Shown in pieces: positions 25,773 through 36,085 of a stretch of 64,000 nt of DNA (the stretch's first letter is position 1; every line of letters starts with the position of its first letter). This DNA comes from an uncultured Alphaproteobacteria bacterium (lineage in GTDB: Bacteria; Pseudomonadota; Alphaproteobacteria; Micavibrionales; CSBR16-224). The stretch is from contig CATLPD010000003.1 in NCBI GenBank assembly GCA_950054485.1, positions 186,001 to 250,000 of the forward strand, written 5' to 3'. The notes beneath the pieces were generated by a model, which worked only from the letters and a program-made list of their open reading frames with translations, was not told the DNA's origin and ran no database searches. Made by a program: the position numbers and the translations under genes.

Positions 25773-27533
25773 ATGAGTTACAAACCGCCCGTACAGGATA
25801 TGGCCTTTGTGCTAAAGCATGTGGCAGAGATGGAAAATCTGCTGGCCTATCCGGCCTATGAAGATTTCGATATGGATATTGTTGATCCGGTTCTGGAGGA
25901 GGCAGCAAAGCTGGCGGCAAACGTCTGGGCCCCGTTAAATCGCGATGGTGATACCGATGGTGCGAAATTAAAAGACGGGCAGGTCAAAACAACACCCGGC
26001 TTCAAAGATGCATATTTGCAATATGTTGCAGGGGGCTGGAATGCGCTGCCGCACAATCCCGAATTTGGCGGGCAGGGGCTGCCGTGGTCTTTATCGATGG
26101 CAACGAATGAAATGTGGCAGGCTGCGAATTTGTCGCTTGGCCTATGCCCACTTCTTACGCAGGCAGGTATTGAGGCGCTGGAACATCACGGCTCTGATCA
26201 TCTTCAAAAAACCTATCTTGAGAAATTGGTCAGCGGCGAATGGGCTGGCACCATGAACCTGACGGAACCGCAGGCAGGAACCGATCTGGCGGCAATTCGC
26301 ACAGTCGCCAAAAAAGACGGCGATCATTATCTGCTGCAAGGTCAGAAAATATATATCACTTATGGTGACCACGAATTTACCGACAACATCATCCACCTGG
26401 TCTTGGCCAAAATTGATGGCTTGCCAGATGATAACAGCGGTCTTGGTCTGTTTCTGGTGCCGAAATTTTTTGTCAACGAAGACGGATCGCTGGGCGATCG
26501 CAATGATGTATGGCCGGTATCACTGGAACATAAACTTGGCATTCACGGATCACCAACATGTGTAATGGCCTATGGTGACAAAGGCGAATGTGTCGCCTAT
26601 CTAGTCGGTAAAGAAGGCGAAGGCCTGAAAAATATGTTCACGATGATGAATAACGCCCGTATTTCAGTTGGTCTGCAGGGCGTATCGATGATGGAGCGCG
26701 CCTATCAGCATGCCGTCCATTACGCGAAAGAGCGTGTACAGAGCTTTAAGCTGGGTGGGTCAAGCGATGAGCGTGTAGCGATTATTGAGCACGCAGATGT
26801 GAAACGTATGCTTTTGACGATGAAGGCCTATGCCGATGCGGGACGCGCTTTGTCCTATTACGCAGGGGCGCAACTGGATCGCCAGAATAACGAGGCGGAT
26901 GCAGATAAGAAAAAAGCTGCAGCAAATCGCGCTGATTTTCTGACGCCATTGGTTAAGGGCTGGTGTACAGATATGGCGGTAGAAGTATCATCAATCGGCA
27001 TTCAGGTACATGGCGGTATGGGCTTTATCGAAGAGACAGGCGCAGCGCAATTCATACGCGACAGCCGCATTTTGCCGATTTATGAAGGCACTAACGGAAT
27101 TCAAGCTGCTGATTTTATGTTCCGCAAATTCCTGCGCGATCAGGGGACGGAGGTTAAAAAATATATTGCCGAAATGACGGCTGCTGATTTGAGTGCTATG
27201 GAGGCAGAAACGCAGCAGGCGCTGAAATCCGGCCTAAAAACTTTGAAAGAAACGACCGAATGGCTTTTAAAACAGGATATGAAGGACCTTGATCCCTTTG
27301 CGGCATCATCAACCTACTATCTGAAAATGTTTGCGAGTGTTGCTGCTGGGTTCCTGATGGCGAAACTGGCCATTCAGGCCAAGGGTGATACAAGTCCGTT
27401 TGCGCAAAACAAGGTAAAAATCTGCCGTTATTACATAGAGGCGTTAATGCCGCAGGCCTCAGGTTACGCCCCTGTTATCATGGGTGGCCAATCGGTTTTA
27501 CGTGATATGGAACAGCATAGTTTCGATTCTTGA
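25773..27533 (+). CDS. Acyl-CoA dehydrogenase, long form (DmdC-like)
   Basis: This FAD enzyme forms the alpha-beta double bond in acyl-CoA thioesters. At 586 residues it is longer than short-chain dehydrogenases and resembles the family that includes DmdC (3-methylthiopropionyl-CoA dehydrogenase) with an extra C-terminal domain. Motifs are MNLTEPQAGTDL, the FAD/catalytic region VHGGMGFIEETGAAQFIRDSRI and PIYEGTNGIQA. MSYKPPVQDMAFVLKHVA is the typical N-terminus. A good AAAGGAG precedes the ATG. The true substrate cannot be inferred; no other beta-oxidation or DMSP gene is nearby. Confidence 0.9.
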   Translation: MSYKPPVQDMAFVLKHVAEMENLLAYPAYEDFDMDIVDPVLEEAAKLAANVWAPLNRDGDTDGAKLKDGQVKTTPGFKDAYLQYVAGGWNALPHNPEFGGQGLPWSLSMATNEMWQAANLSLGLCPLLTQAGIEALEHHGSDHLQKTYLEKLVSGEWAGTMNLTEPQAGTDLAAIRTVAKKDGDHYLLQGQKIYITYGDHEFTDNIIHLVLAKIDGLPDDNSGLGLFLVPKFFVNEDGSLGDRNDVWPVSLEHKLGIHGSPTCVMAYGDKGECVAYLVGKEGEGLKNMFTMMNNARISVGLQGVSMMERAYQHAVHYAKERVQSFKLGGSSDERVAIIEHADVKRMLLTMKAYADAGRALSYYAGAQLDRQNNEADADKKKAAANRADFLTPLVKGWCTDMAVEVSSIGIQVHGGMGFIEETGAAQFIRDSRILPIYEGTNGIQAADFMFRKFLRDQGTEVKKYIAEMTAADLSAMEAETQQALKSGLKTLKETTEWLLKQDMKDLDPFAASSTYYLKMFASVAAGFLMAKLAIQAKGDTSPFAQNKVKICRYYIEALMPQASGYAPVIMGGQSVLRDMEQHSFDS

Positions 27534-27558
27534 CATAAATTCAGCGCGTTGATAGGCT
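27525..27558 (+). promoter_or_regulatory. Promoter of the 364-aa orphan, GANTC next to -35, +1 at the ATG
   Basis: GATTC (27525-27529) directly abuts TTGACA (27530-27535). A 17-nt spacer leads to TAGGCT (27553-27558), and +1 is expected at 27565, the ATG. No ribosome site is present. Confidence 0.55.
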
Positions 27559-27564
27559 GAGCCC

Positions 27565-28659
27565 ATGCATAAAGAAGATTTAAAAGCCAGCAGAAACGCA
27601 GGCTATATGAAATTGCTGGGTGATACCAATCGGCTGTCAAAATGGGAAATCCAGTTTATGGTCGATTGCGAAAATGGCCGTTTTCAGGAAATATCATTGA
27701 ATTACCGTGCGGTCTCCGGCCGTGTTTTTGACATGGGGCTTTTGGCGGCCGCCCTGAATAACCAGCATAATTTTATCAGGGCTGTTTTTATGACGAATAC
27801 GGCATCAGATACACGCAGTAATTTGTGGAATGAATTGTATGAATCTTTTCCCATGGACTACAAACGTCTTAAGGCCTACTTCGGACGCAGCGGCATCCAT
27901 TTGTTTTTGGAAAAAGATCTGACCAGACTTGATGTTCGTATTACAAATGACTGGCTGATATTTGCCCCTGATCTGATGCATAGCGCATCCATACAAGATC
28001 AGTTTAAAAAATATAATCAGATGTTGCGCCACAGTGCATTAATTTATGGCTGTGCTGATCTTTATAAGACTTTAACTGCATATACGGACGACCCTGACGG
28101 GCATTTGCCGGATTGGTTGCGTGAGGATATTTGCATGCTGGGTATGCAGGACGATCAGAATTTTGCGATGGCCCCCAAACAAAAAGTTTTCGATATATTG
28201 CTGGACCAAATGTCGCCCGACTGGGATATGTCCTATGCGCTGTATACATCGAAATCTTTGGAACCTTACATTGAATACGGATACAGATATGAAGATTTCA
28301 AACACATCAATAACCCCAAATTTAAAAATGTTCATATAAACAAGGATATCTCCCAATTGAAAGGCATTCATGTTCTGTATAAATTCTATTTAAATCAGGA
28401 TAGTTTCAGTGTTGACGAGCTGAAAGACGTGACAGTGATTGAGGCTTTTTTATCGGCGGGCAGGTTCACAGATCTTTTGGAACATGTTAATCACATGGAT
28501 AAAACAGGTTACATCACCTATGTGCAGGATAAACTATCTCCACTGCACAAAAAACGATACGACCATAAGCTCAAAGAGCTGGGGCAATATTATGAGCTTC
28601 AGAAAATTTCCAAAAACCGCCCAAAAAGGCCTTCTTTAAAACGCAATCCCCGTCCATAA
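27565..28659 (+). CDS. Orphan protein, 364 aa
   Basis: I do not recognise this protein. It is soluble, with no signal peptide, rich in aromatic and charged residues, and ends in a very basic tail (KNRPKRPSLKRNPRP). Helices predominate. It lies between an acyl-CoA dehydrogenase and zapE, and zapE starts 7 nt after its stop, so the two share a transcript. Its own promoter looks leaderless. The basic proline-rich tail is like the C-terminus of the 595-aa orphan, but I see no convincing homology between them. Confidence 0.65.
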   Translation: MHKEDLKASRNAGYMKLLGDTNRLSKWEIQFMVDCENGRFQEISLNYRAVSGRVFDMGLLAAALNNQHNFIRAVFMTNTASDTRSNLWNELYESFPMDYKRLKAYFGRSGIHLFLEKDLTRLDVRITNDWLIFAPDLMHSASIQDQFKKYNQMLRHSALIYGCADLYKTLTAYTDDPDGHLPDWLREDICMLGMQDDQNFAMAPKQKVFDILLDQMSPDWDMSYALYTSKSLEPYIEYGYRYEDFKHINNPKFKNVHINKDISQLKGIHVLYKFYLNQDSFSVDELKDVTVIEAFLSAGRFTDLLEHVNHMDKTGYITYVQDKLSPLHKKRYDHKLKELGQYYELQKISKNRPKRPSLKRNPRP

Positions 28660-28666
28660 TATTTTT

Positions 28667-29740
28667 ATGACGGATGTTCTGAAAAAATATCGTGATTTAT
28701 GCTCTAAAAACAGCTGGGCCGAGGACAAAGACCAATTGGCGGCGATAAGCGCATTGAACAATCTTGAACAGGACCTGTCGGTAAATAAATCTTTTTTCGC
28801 ACGCTTTAAAAAGAAAGTATCAAAAGGCGGCAGCGTATATTTGTATGGCGGGGTCGGGCGCGGGAAAACCTTTGTGATGGACCTATTTTTTCAGAACACT
28901 TCTGTCGCAGAAAAAAAACGCTATCACTTTCACGAATTTATGATTCATATTCACAATCGTCTGCATGAAAAAAGACAAAATAAAACAGATCAGGGTACGG
29001 GCGCACTTTTAAAATCGATCGGCGAGGAAATTGCCGCTGAAACGCGCCTTTTGTGTTTTGACGAGATGTTTGTCGATGATGTTGCGGATGCCATGCTTTT
29101 GGGGCGGCTGTTCACTGTATTTTTCGAGGCCGGAATGGTTATCGTCTTTACATCCAATATCCGCCCGGATGATCTGTATTTAAATGGTTTGCAGCGTGAA
29201 CGATTTTTACCGTTTATTACCCTTTTAAAGGACCGCGGACATGTCATTCATTTTGATGGGCATCAGGACTATAGGGCAGGGCGGTTACGTGAACACAAGC
29301 GCTATACCTATCCACTTTCGGAAGAATTGCATATTGAAATGATGGATCTGTTCGAAGAATTTGCAGACGGCAAAGTGCCCGTCCGCACGGATATAGAAGT
29401 TAAAGGACGTAACCTGTCTTTTCCAAGAACGGTAAATGGGGTTTTACTGACGGGCTTTGATGCGGTTTGCGGCATCCCCTTGGGTGCCGAGGATTATCTA
29501 TCGCTCTGTGATCATTTTTCGACATTTATTATCCAGAACCTGCCGCAAATGGATGATTTGCAGCGCAACGAAGTAAAGCGCTTTATCACGCTTGTCGATA
29601 CACTGTATGAAAAGAAAAAACTGGTGTTTTTTACGGCTGAACAGCCAATTGAATATCTTTACACCGGCAAACATTACAAACAGGAATTTGAACGTATACA
29701 AAGCCGCATTCTGGAGATGCAGTCGCCAGCATACCCCTGA
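28667..29740 (+). CDS. zapE: Cell division protein ZapE (AFG1-like ATPase)
   Basis: ZapE is a septum-associated AAA-type ATPase related to mitochondrial AFG1. The 357-residue protein has Walker A GGVGRGKTFVMD (about residues 62-73), YHFHEFM, Walker B LLCFDEMFVDDVADAM and a sensor region VFTSNIRPDDLY. In Proteobacteria it is often next to TCA genes or mdh; here mdh follows about 2.8 kb downstream, after three other genes. It has no strong ribosome site and is likely coupled to the preceding gene. Confidence 0.92.
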   Translation: MTDVLKKYRDLCSKNSWAEDKDQLAAISALNNLEQDLSVNKSFFARFKKKVSKGGSVYLYGGVGRGKTFVMDLFFQNTSVAEKKRYHFHEFMIHIHNRLHEKRQNKTDQGTGALLKSIGEEIAAETRLLCFDEMFVDDVADAMLLGRLFTVFFEAGMVIVFTSNIRPDDLYLNGLQRERFLPFITLLKDRGHVIHFDGHQDYRAGRLREHKRYTYPLSEELHIEMMDLFEEFADGKVPVRTDIEVKGRNLSFPRTVNGVLLTGFDAVCGIPLGAEDYLSLCDHFSTFIIQNLPQMDDLQRNEVKRFITLVDTLYEKKKLVFFTAEQPIEYLYTGKHYKQEFERIQSRILEMQSPAYP

Positions 29741-29803
29741 TAGACTATATTAATACTTTATTTGCTGCTTTGTGGCATACTTTATTAAGGGATGGGGACC
29801 GGT

Positions 29804-31099
29804 ATGTTTGAATTTATAAAATCTTTATTCAAAAAAGATGAAAAAACGCAATACGAGCGTGAAAAACGCATTGCGTCCAGCGACAACCTGTCCAAAAAAC
29901 GAAAATTAGCCGCCGATCCTGATGCTCATCCCGAAATTTTATTTTACATGACGGCCGACAAAGACGTTGAAACGCGCCGGTCTGTCGCAAGCAACATGCG
30001 CACGCCCGTTCAGGCAAGCGATGTTCTGGTCAAAGACAAGGATACTGACGTCAGGATGCTGCTGGCAAAACGCCTCGTCAAGCTGTTGCCTGAACTGGCA
30101 GAAGATGTTCACGGACAGCTCTACGCATTCGCCGTCAAAACATTGCATCAATTGGCACGGGACGAGGTTGCGAAAATTCGCGTTGCGTTGTCTACAGCAT
30201 TGCAGGATCATGCCTATGCCCCGCCGGAGGTTGTTAAGACCTTGGCGCAAGACGTTGAGCGCGCTGTGGCCGAGCCGATCCTGCGGTATTGTACGAAATT
30301 GTCCGATGAAGACCTTCTGGATATTCTGGAGCACCACCCCGCAGACTGGGTCGGTCAGGCGATGGCATTGCGGCGTAATATATCGGATGAAATGACAGAC
30401 ACGTTCATCGAACATATGGACGAGGCCGGCGGTCGTATGATGCTGGAATCGCCCGATCATAAATTTGCTGAAGGTACATTATCAAAAATTATCGAGAAAT
30501 CACGCCAGTTCGTATCCTGGCAGGAGCCGATAGCCCTTAGGCCCGAGCTGACCTATGCATTGGCCCGGCAGTTGGCGGGCTTTGCCGGCGAGGCTGTGTT
30601 GAAGACCTTGGGTAGCCGTAGGGATTTTGATAAACAGACGACCATAGAAATTTCGTCAATGGTGCAGCGCCGTGTGGCTTTCATGTCATCGGAAAACCCG
30701 CATGAAACGCTGGAACAAAAGGTCAACCGCTATGTATCTGCCGGTAAAATGAACCCCGAGACGATCAGCGATGCGCTGGCATGGCGGGAGGAAGGGTTTG
30801 TAAAACTGGGTCTATCTCGTATGTCGGGCGTGCATCAGCTGATTATTGACAAAATTTTTGCCAGTCAGTCCCCTAAATCGATTACGGCTTTGGCTTGGTA
30901 TTGCGGCCTGCCGATGCGCACTGCCGTTGAATTGCAAAAGATATTGGGGCAGGTCCCGACGCAATCTTTAATTTATGCTCGCGCAGGGGTTGATTATCCG
31001 CTGAATGAGGCTGATATGATCTGGCAGTTGGAATTTTTCGGCATTGAAATTGACCCTGAAACGATATCCAACCAGCCTTCGCAATCTCAAAAGAAATAA
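29804..31099 (+). CDS. DUF2336 domain protein
   Basis: The 431-residue protein has an alpha-helical, HEAT-like character in its first two thirds, with short repeats such as DKDVETRRSVASNM and DKDTDVRMLLAKRL. This matches DUF2336, a family found mainly in alphaproteobacteria and of unknown role. Residues about 270-350 (FDKQTTIEISSMVQRRV...) are the conserved tail. I start at ATG 29804 because GGGG is six nt upstream; the in-frame ATG at 29792 has AAGG only one nt before it. No membrane segment is seen. Confidence 0.8.
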   Translation: MFEFIKSLFKKDEKTQYEREKRIASSDNLSKKRKLAADPDAHPEILFYMTADKDVETRRSVASNMRTPVQASDVLVKDKDTDVRMLLAKRLVKLLPELAEDVHGQLYAFAVKTLHQLARDEVAKIRVALSTALQDHAYAPPEVVKTLAQDVERAVAEPILRYCTKLSDEDLLDILEHHPADWVGQAMALRRNISDEMTDTFIEHMDEAGGRMMLESPDHKFAEGTLSKIIEKSRQFVSWQEPIALRPELTYALARQLAGFAGEAVLKTLGSRRDFDKQTTIEISSMVQRRVAFMSSENPHETLEQKVNRYVSAGKMNPETISDALAWREEGFVKLGLSRMSGVHQLIIDKIFASQSPKSITALAWYCGLPMRTAVELQKILGQVPTQSLIYARAGVDYPLNEADMIWQLEFFGIEIDPETISNQPSQSQKK

Positions 31100-31100
31100 A

Positions 31101-31146
31101 TTGACATAATACACCCCCTTTGTTATATTATGCCAAATAAATTTGG
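31101..31146 (+). promoter_or_regulatory. Strong promoter and palindrome of the first envelope-family locus
   Basis: TTGACA (31101-31106), a 17-nt spacer and TATATT (31124-31129) give near-consensus elements. Just downstream, CCAAATAAATTTGG (31133-31146) is a perfect palindrome covering the expected start point, a possible operator. The second locus of the family has a matching TTGACATAAT promoter at 54192. Confidence 0.7.
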
Positions 31147-31160
31147 TATAAGGATTCGTT

Positions 31161-31736
31161 ATGTCTGTAAAACGTATTTTCGCAAAAGTTGCGCGTTCAC
31201 CTGTTTTTCTTGCGCCGGCATGTCTGGCTAGTGCTGTTGCTATTCCCATTTCTGTCAATATGGCTGTAAATCACGATTTAAGCACGGAAGCTGTTGTTCA
31301 GGATGAAAGAACAGAAGAATATCGTGAAAGAATGAGCCATTTAAGGCATGATGCAAAGTGGGAATTTCAACAAGAAGATCATATGGAGCTAGCCAAGGAC
31401 TTGGTCCTTGATGAAAGCATCAATGAGCGCGAGTTTAAAGAGTTCGCATCATATTTCCCTGCTAGAGACAATCACGATCTATTGCCACGTCCATCGCGCG
31501 CTGATTCGCTTGATGAATGCCGTTTGGAATATGGCGATGCCGGCATTGCAGCGAATGACACTGCAATTGCGGCGAATATCATCAGTTGTATGAGAAATAA
31601 TAATCTTTTGTCGTCATGGTTGACCATTGTCCTCAGCATCGTAAGTGCGGCCGGTTTTGCCGGCGTTGCGTCAATGGCGTCATCTTCACCAAAATTAAAG
31701 CAATGGGCGACTGAACCGCCAAAAAAAGGAAACTGA
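31161..31736 (+). CDS. Envelope-family protein D (two membrane segments, C-R-L...C-M)
   Basis: This 191-residue protein has an N-terminal membrane segment (about 15-36), a helical extracytoplasmic part, and a second membrane segment (about 152-174) followed by a short basic tail ending KKGN. Before the second segment are two cysteines in LDECRLEYG and ISCM. The same plan, including a NEREF-type helix before the cysteines, occurs in the next gene and in three genes at 54.2-56.5 kb. The family is unknown to me. Seven A at 31721-31727, in phase for a -1 shift, lie just before the stop and connect to the next gene's frame. Confidence 0.7.
   Translation: MSVKRIFAKVARSPVFLAPACLASAVAIPISVNMAVNHDLSTEAVVQDERTEEYRERMSHLRHDAKWEFQQEDHMELAKDLVLDESINEREFKEFASYFPARDNHDLLPRPSRADSLDECRLEYGDAGIAANDTAIAANIISCMRNNNLLSSWLTIVLSIVSAAGFAGVASMASSSPKLKQWATEPPKKGN
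31721..31727 (+). promoter_or_regulatory. A_AAA_AAA slippery heptamer at the end of gene D
   Basis: In the zero frame the codons are CCA AAA AAA GGA AAC TGA. The heptamer A_AAA_AAA is therefore in the right phase for -1 slippage, and the -1 frame is open from 31715 and runs into gene E. It could be a programmed site or simply a Lys-rich tail. Confidence 0.4.
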
Positions 31737-31759
31737 CACAAACCGCTGAAACCGAACAA

Positions 31760-32491
31760 ATGCGACAGGATTTAAACGAAGTGCGTGCATTGGCGGATCA
31801 ATTTACAGATGCTAGCAATGCATATAATCAGCACCGTGCCAGCTCCGATACACAAACGGAAAAAATTTATTTCGCGAATGCCAATGGCGATGTGATTGCT
31901 TTTGATGAAGGCGACACACGTATTGAAATGCTGGATATGTCATCTTTAACACAACTTAGTAAAATTGTGTCTGGCGATGAAACGAAAGCAACACAACTGG
32001 TGGATGTCCAGACAGGGCAAACATATGCCATTCCTGAATTGGAACAGCGTCAAAATCTGAAACAGGCAATGGAAGATGCAGAGGCCGTATATGAGCAGGC
32101 AGCAGATGATTTCCGTGTCGAACTTGTTTTAAATCCGAATGTTAACGAAGTGACCTATAGCCAGTTCCGCGATTTAATGCCGGGCCTGCCGTTTTATCAG
32201 AATAATGATTTGCGTGTGAATTTCTGGCCCGATGGCGACGGCGCATCCCTGAATGAATGCCGCGTCAAATACGGTAATAATGTGGCCGGTGAACGCGCTG
32301 ATGTTGCCGCAGCGGTTGCGGATTGTATGAAAGAAAATGATGTCAGCAGTTTCTGGGCCTTGGTCGGTTCGATTGCCTTGTCACTGTTCCTTGGAATTGG
32401 CTCGGCAATTGGTATGAATGAATCTTATACCTTGCAAGATTGGTCCCGATTGCCGAAACCGAAAAAACTTCCAAAACCGGACCCAAATTAA
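31760..32491 (+). CDS. Envelope-family protein E, lacking the N-terminal segment
   Basis: The 243-residue product shares the C-terminal half of the family: a N-x-V-N-E-V-x-Y helix, LNECRVKYG and ADCM cysteines, a membrane segment (about 195-218) and a tail ending PKPDPN. Unlike its relatives it has no N-terminal membrane segment or signal, so by itself its cysteine region would not reach the periplasm. No ribosome site precedes ATG 31760; the nearest AGGA is 30 nt upstream inside gene D. Possible readings are a -1 frameshift fusion with gene D, a decayed gene, or an assembly error in the A-run. Confidence 0.6.
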   Translation: MRQDLNEVRALADQFTDASNAYNQHRASSDTQTEKIYFANANGDVIAFDEGDTRIEMLDMSSLTQLSKIVSGDETKATQLVDVQTGQTYAIPELEQRQNLKQAMEDAEAVYEQAADDFRVELVLNPNVNEVTYSQFRDLMPGLPFYQNNDLRVNFWPDGDGASLNECRVKYGNNVAGERADVAAAVADCMKENDVSSFWALVGSIALSLFLGIGSAIGMNESYTLQDWSRLPKPKKLPKPDPN

Positions 32492-32559
32492 TTTAAATTG
32501 CCCCCTACCATCTCCGGGTAAGTGTGCTAGTCTATTGCCGACAGAATAAACGAATCTGA

Positions 32560-33543
<984 letters not shown>

Positions 33544-33559
33544 AGCCAAGGGATAGATA

Positions 33560-33916
33560 ATGACCGAAATTAAAAAGTTTCATGAAATCCCGGACCTGTT
33601 AAGCGGCGTTGTTGTCCATGGTAATACAGTTTATACCGCCGGACGTGTGTCAAAAGCGAAAGCTGGCGAAAGTGTCAAGGTGCAGGCCTATGACATTTTT
33701 AAAACACTGGATGCGGATTTGGCAGCTGCGGGAACGGATAAAACAAAACTTTTGCAGGCCAGTATCTGGTTGACGGATATCAGTAAGATCAAAGAATTCA
33801 ACGAGGCATGGGCCGAATGGCTTGACGGATGTAAGCCTCCGGCGCGAGCAGCAGTCGAGGCACCCTTGGTGACTGCCGGTTGCTATGTTGAAGTTATGTT
33901 GGTTGCTGCTATATAA
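33560..33916 (+). CDS. RidA/YjgF-family protein
   Basis: RidA proteins hydrolyse reactive enamine/imine intermediates. This 118-residue one keeps the key Arg in [11 protein letters not shown] and the usual C-terminal VEVMLVAAI. It matches the YjgF fold in length. The gene lies 16 nt after mdh and 43 nt before sucC, so it is in the TCA transcript. That placement suggests a housekeeping protective role, but the local substrate is unknown. Confidence 0.88.
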   Translation: MTEIKKFHEIPDLLSGVVVHGNTVYTAGRVSKAKAGESVKVQAYDIFKTLDADLAAAGTDKTKLLQASIWLTDISKIKEFNEAWAEWLDGCKPPARAAVEAPLVTAGCYVEVMLVAAI

Positions 33917-33959
33917 TAACTGTGATTCGAAATATAAATTAGAGAAACGGAAAAGACGA

Positions 33960-35132
33960 ATGAATATTCATGAGTATCAGGCGAAAGCCCTTTTGAAAAA
34001 ACGCGGTGTTCCGATGCTGGATGGCGGTGTCGCCTATACAGCGGACGAGGCTGTGGATGTTGCCAAGAAACTCGACAGCAAGGTTTATGTTGTTAAGGCG
34101 CAAATTCACGCAGGTGGTCGCGGTAAGGGAGGCGGGGTAAAACTTGCCAAATCCCTGGACGAGGTTAAAACAATCGCTGATGAAATTATCGGCATGCAAT
34201 TGGTTACGCCACAGACGACGGCCGAAGGACAAGAAGTCAAACGCGTTTATGTCGAGCAAGGCTGCGATATTGATCGTGAACTTTATCTTGGGATGTTGGT
34301 CGACCGTGCAACATCACGCGTGACCATCATGGCCTCGACCGAGGGCGGAATGGAAATCGAAGAAGTCGCAGAACATTCGCCTGAAAAGATTTTGAAAGTT
34401 GCCGTTGATCCGGCAAGCGGTATTCAACCATTCCATGCGCGTAAACTGGCATTCGGTTTGGGTTTGACAAAAGATCAGGTTAAAAACGCGGTTAAAGTTA
34501 TCATGACCATGTATAACGCCTTTATCGAACTGGATTGTTCGATTGTTGAAATCAACCCATTGGTTGTTACAAAATCAGGCGATGTATTGCCTCTGGATGC
34601 GAAAATCAATTTTGATGACAATGCCTTGTTCCGTCACAAAGATATCGAAGAGCTGCGTGACGAGGACGAAGAAGATCCGACAGAACGTAAAGCGAACGAT
34701 CTGGATCTGGCATACGTCAAGCTGGATGGAAACATCGGTTGTATGGTGAACGGTGCCGGTCTGGCGATGGCGACAATGGATATCATTAAGCTATATGGCG
34801 GCGAGCCAGCAAACTTTCTGGATGTCGGTGGCGGGGCCAACAAAGAAAAGGTCACAGCAGCCTTTAAGCTGATTATGACCGACCCGAATGTTGAAGGTAT
34901 TCTGGTGAATATTTTCGGTGGAATTATGCGCTGTGACATTATTGCAGAAGGTGTGATCGCGGCGACGCGTGAAATGGGACTGACCATTCCGCTGGTTGTA
35001 CGCCTTGCGGGTACAAACGTTGATAAAGGTAAGGAATTGCTGGCGAAATCCGGCTTGAATATTATTCCAGCTGATAATCTGGCAGATGCTGCACATAAGA
35101 TTGTTAACGCTGCGAAAAGAGAGGCTGCATAA
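33960..35132 (+). CDS. sucC: Succinate-CoA ligase, beta subunit
   Basis: SucC is the nucleotide-binding subunit that, with SucD, interconverts succinyl-CoA and succinate with ATP/GTP formation. The 390-residue protein begins [18 protein letters not shown], the typical start, with an ATP-grasp domain containing [15 protein letters not shown] and a C-terminal CoA-ligase domain with [11 protein letters not shown]. An in-frame upstream start at 33885 would overlap ridA and adds unrelated residues. It is followed by sucD after a 1-nt gap. Confidence 0.97.
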   Translation: MNIHEYQAKALLKKRGVPMLDGGVAYTADEAVDVAKKLDSKVYVVKAQIHAGGRGKGGGVKLAKSLDEVKTIADEIIGMQLVTPQTTAEGQEVKRVYVEQGCDIDRELYLGMLVDRATSRVTIMASTEGGMEIEEVAEHSPEKILKVAVDPASGIQPFHARKLAFGLGLTKDQVKNAVKVIMTMYNAFIELDCSIVEINPLVVTKSGDVLPLDAKINFDDNALFRHKDIEELRDEDEEDPTERKANDLDLAYVKLDGNIGCMVNGAGLAMATMDIIKLYGGEPANFLDVGGGANKEKVTAAFKLIMTDPNVEGILVNIFGGIMRCDIIAEGVIAATREMGLTIPLVVRLAGTNVDKGKELLAKSGLNIIPADNLADAAHKIVNAAKREAA

Positions 35133-35133
35133 A

Positions 35134-36009
35134 ATGAGTGTTCTGGTTAACAAAAATACAAAAGTAATTTGTCAGGGCTTTACCGGCGCGAATGGAACAT
35201 TCCATTCCGAACAGGCCATTGCCTACGGCACAAACATGGTTGGTGGTGTAACACCCGGTAAAGGCGGCCAAAAGCATTTGGACCTGCCGGTTTTCAACAC
35301 AGTTGATGAAGCTGTTAAAAAGACAGGCGCGAATGCCACAGTGATTTACGTGCCACCACCCTTTGCAGCTGATGCGATTCTTGAGGCCGTGGATGCGGAG
35401 CTTGAACTGGCCGTATGCATCACAGAAGGTATTCCGGTGCTGGACATGGTACGTGTTAAACGCGCACTGGAAGGATCAAAAACACGCCTGATCGGGCCGA
35501 ACTGCCCGGGCGTGATTACGCCGGATGAATGCAAGATCGGTATTATGCCGGGCCATATTCATAAGCGCGGAAAAATCGGTATCGTATCGCGTTCAGGGAC
35601 ATTGACGTATGAAGCTGTTGCGCAAACAACCGCAAACGGTCTTGGCCAGTCAACATGTATCGGTATCGGCGGTGACCCTGTGAACGGGACAAACTTTATC
35701 GATTCATTGGAATTGTTCCTGAATGATGATGAAACTGCAGGTATTCTGATGATCGGTGAAATTGGCGGATCAGCCGAGGAAGAGGCCGCAGAATTCTATA
35801 AAGCGCATAAAAACAAAAAGCCGATTGCAGGCTTTATCGCGGGCGTGACAGCCCCACCGGGTCGTCGTATGGGCCATGCCGGCGCCGTGATTTCAGGCGG
35901 TAAAGGCGGTGCAGGCGATAAGATCGAAGCCATGCGCTCGGCTGGTTTTGTCATGTCTGACAGTCCCGCCGGATTGGGCGAGGCCATGCAAAAGGCGATG
36001 GCGGCTTAG
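35134..36009 (+). CDS. sucD: Succinate-CoA ligase, alpha subunit
   Basis: SucD binds CoA and carries the phospho-His. The 291-residue protein shows [24 protein letters not shown], and the active-site His region [10 protein letters not shown]. The ATG lies one nt after the sucC stop, so translation is coupled. A strong stem-loop with a T-run follows 22 nt after the stop, then the Nudix gene. Confidence 0.97.
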   Translation: MSVLVNKNTKVICQGFTGANGTFHSEQAIAYGTNMVGGVTPGKGGQKHLDLPVFNTVDEAVKKTGANATVIYVPPPFAADAILEAVDAELELAVCITEGIPVLDMVRVKRALEGSKTRLIGPNCPGVITPDECKIGIMPGHIHKRGKIGIVSRSGTLTYEAVAQTTANGLGQSTCIGIGGDPVNGTNFIDSLELFLNDDETAGILMIGEIGGSAEEEAAEFYKAHKNKKPIAGFIAGVTAPPGRRMGHAGAVISGGKGGAGDKIEAMRSAGFVMSDSPAGLGEAMQKAMAA

Positions 36010-36030
36010 TAAAATTAATTTTTACAAGAA

Positions 36031-36065
36031 AGTCCGGCTATCTGAAACCAGAGCCGGACTTTTTT
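36031..36065 (+). terminator. Terminator or attenuator between sucD and the Nudix gene
   Basis: AGTCCGGCT (36031-36039) pairs perfectly with AGCCGGACT (36052-36060) and is followed by T-rich sequence. The Nudix gene starts only 21 nt later, with no visible promoter between, so read-through is probably needed to express it. Confidence 0.85.
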
Positions 36066-36085
36066 AATTCTGAAAGGAGATATAA

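Noticed and set aside
25261-25776. 171-aa plus-strand ORF opposite holC
   Set aside because: The minus frame is a clear HolC; the plus ORF also overlaps the acyl-CoA dehydrogenase start.
36027-36065. RNase P RNA fragment (GAAAGTCCGG)
   Set aside because: The resemblance is only ten bases; the sequence is fully explained as a terminator stem.
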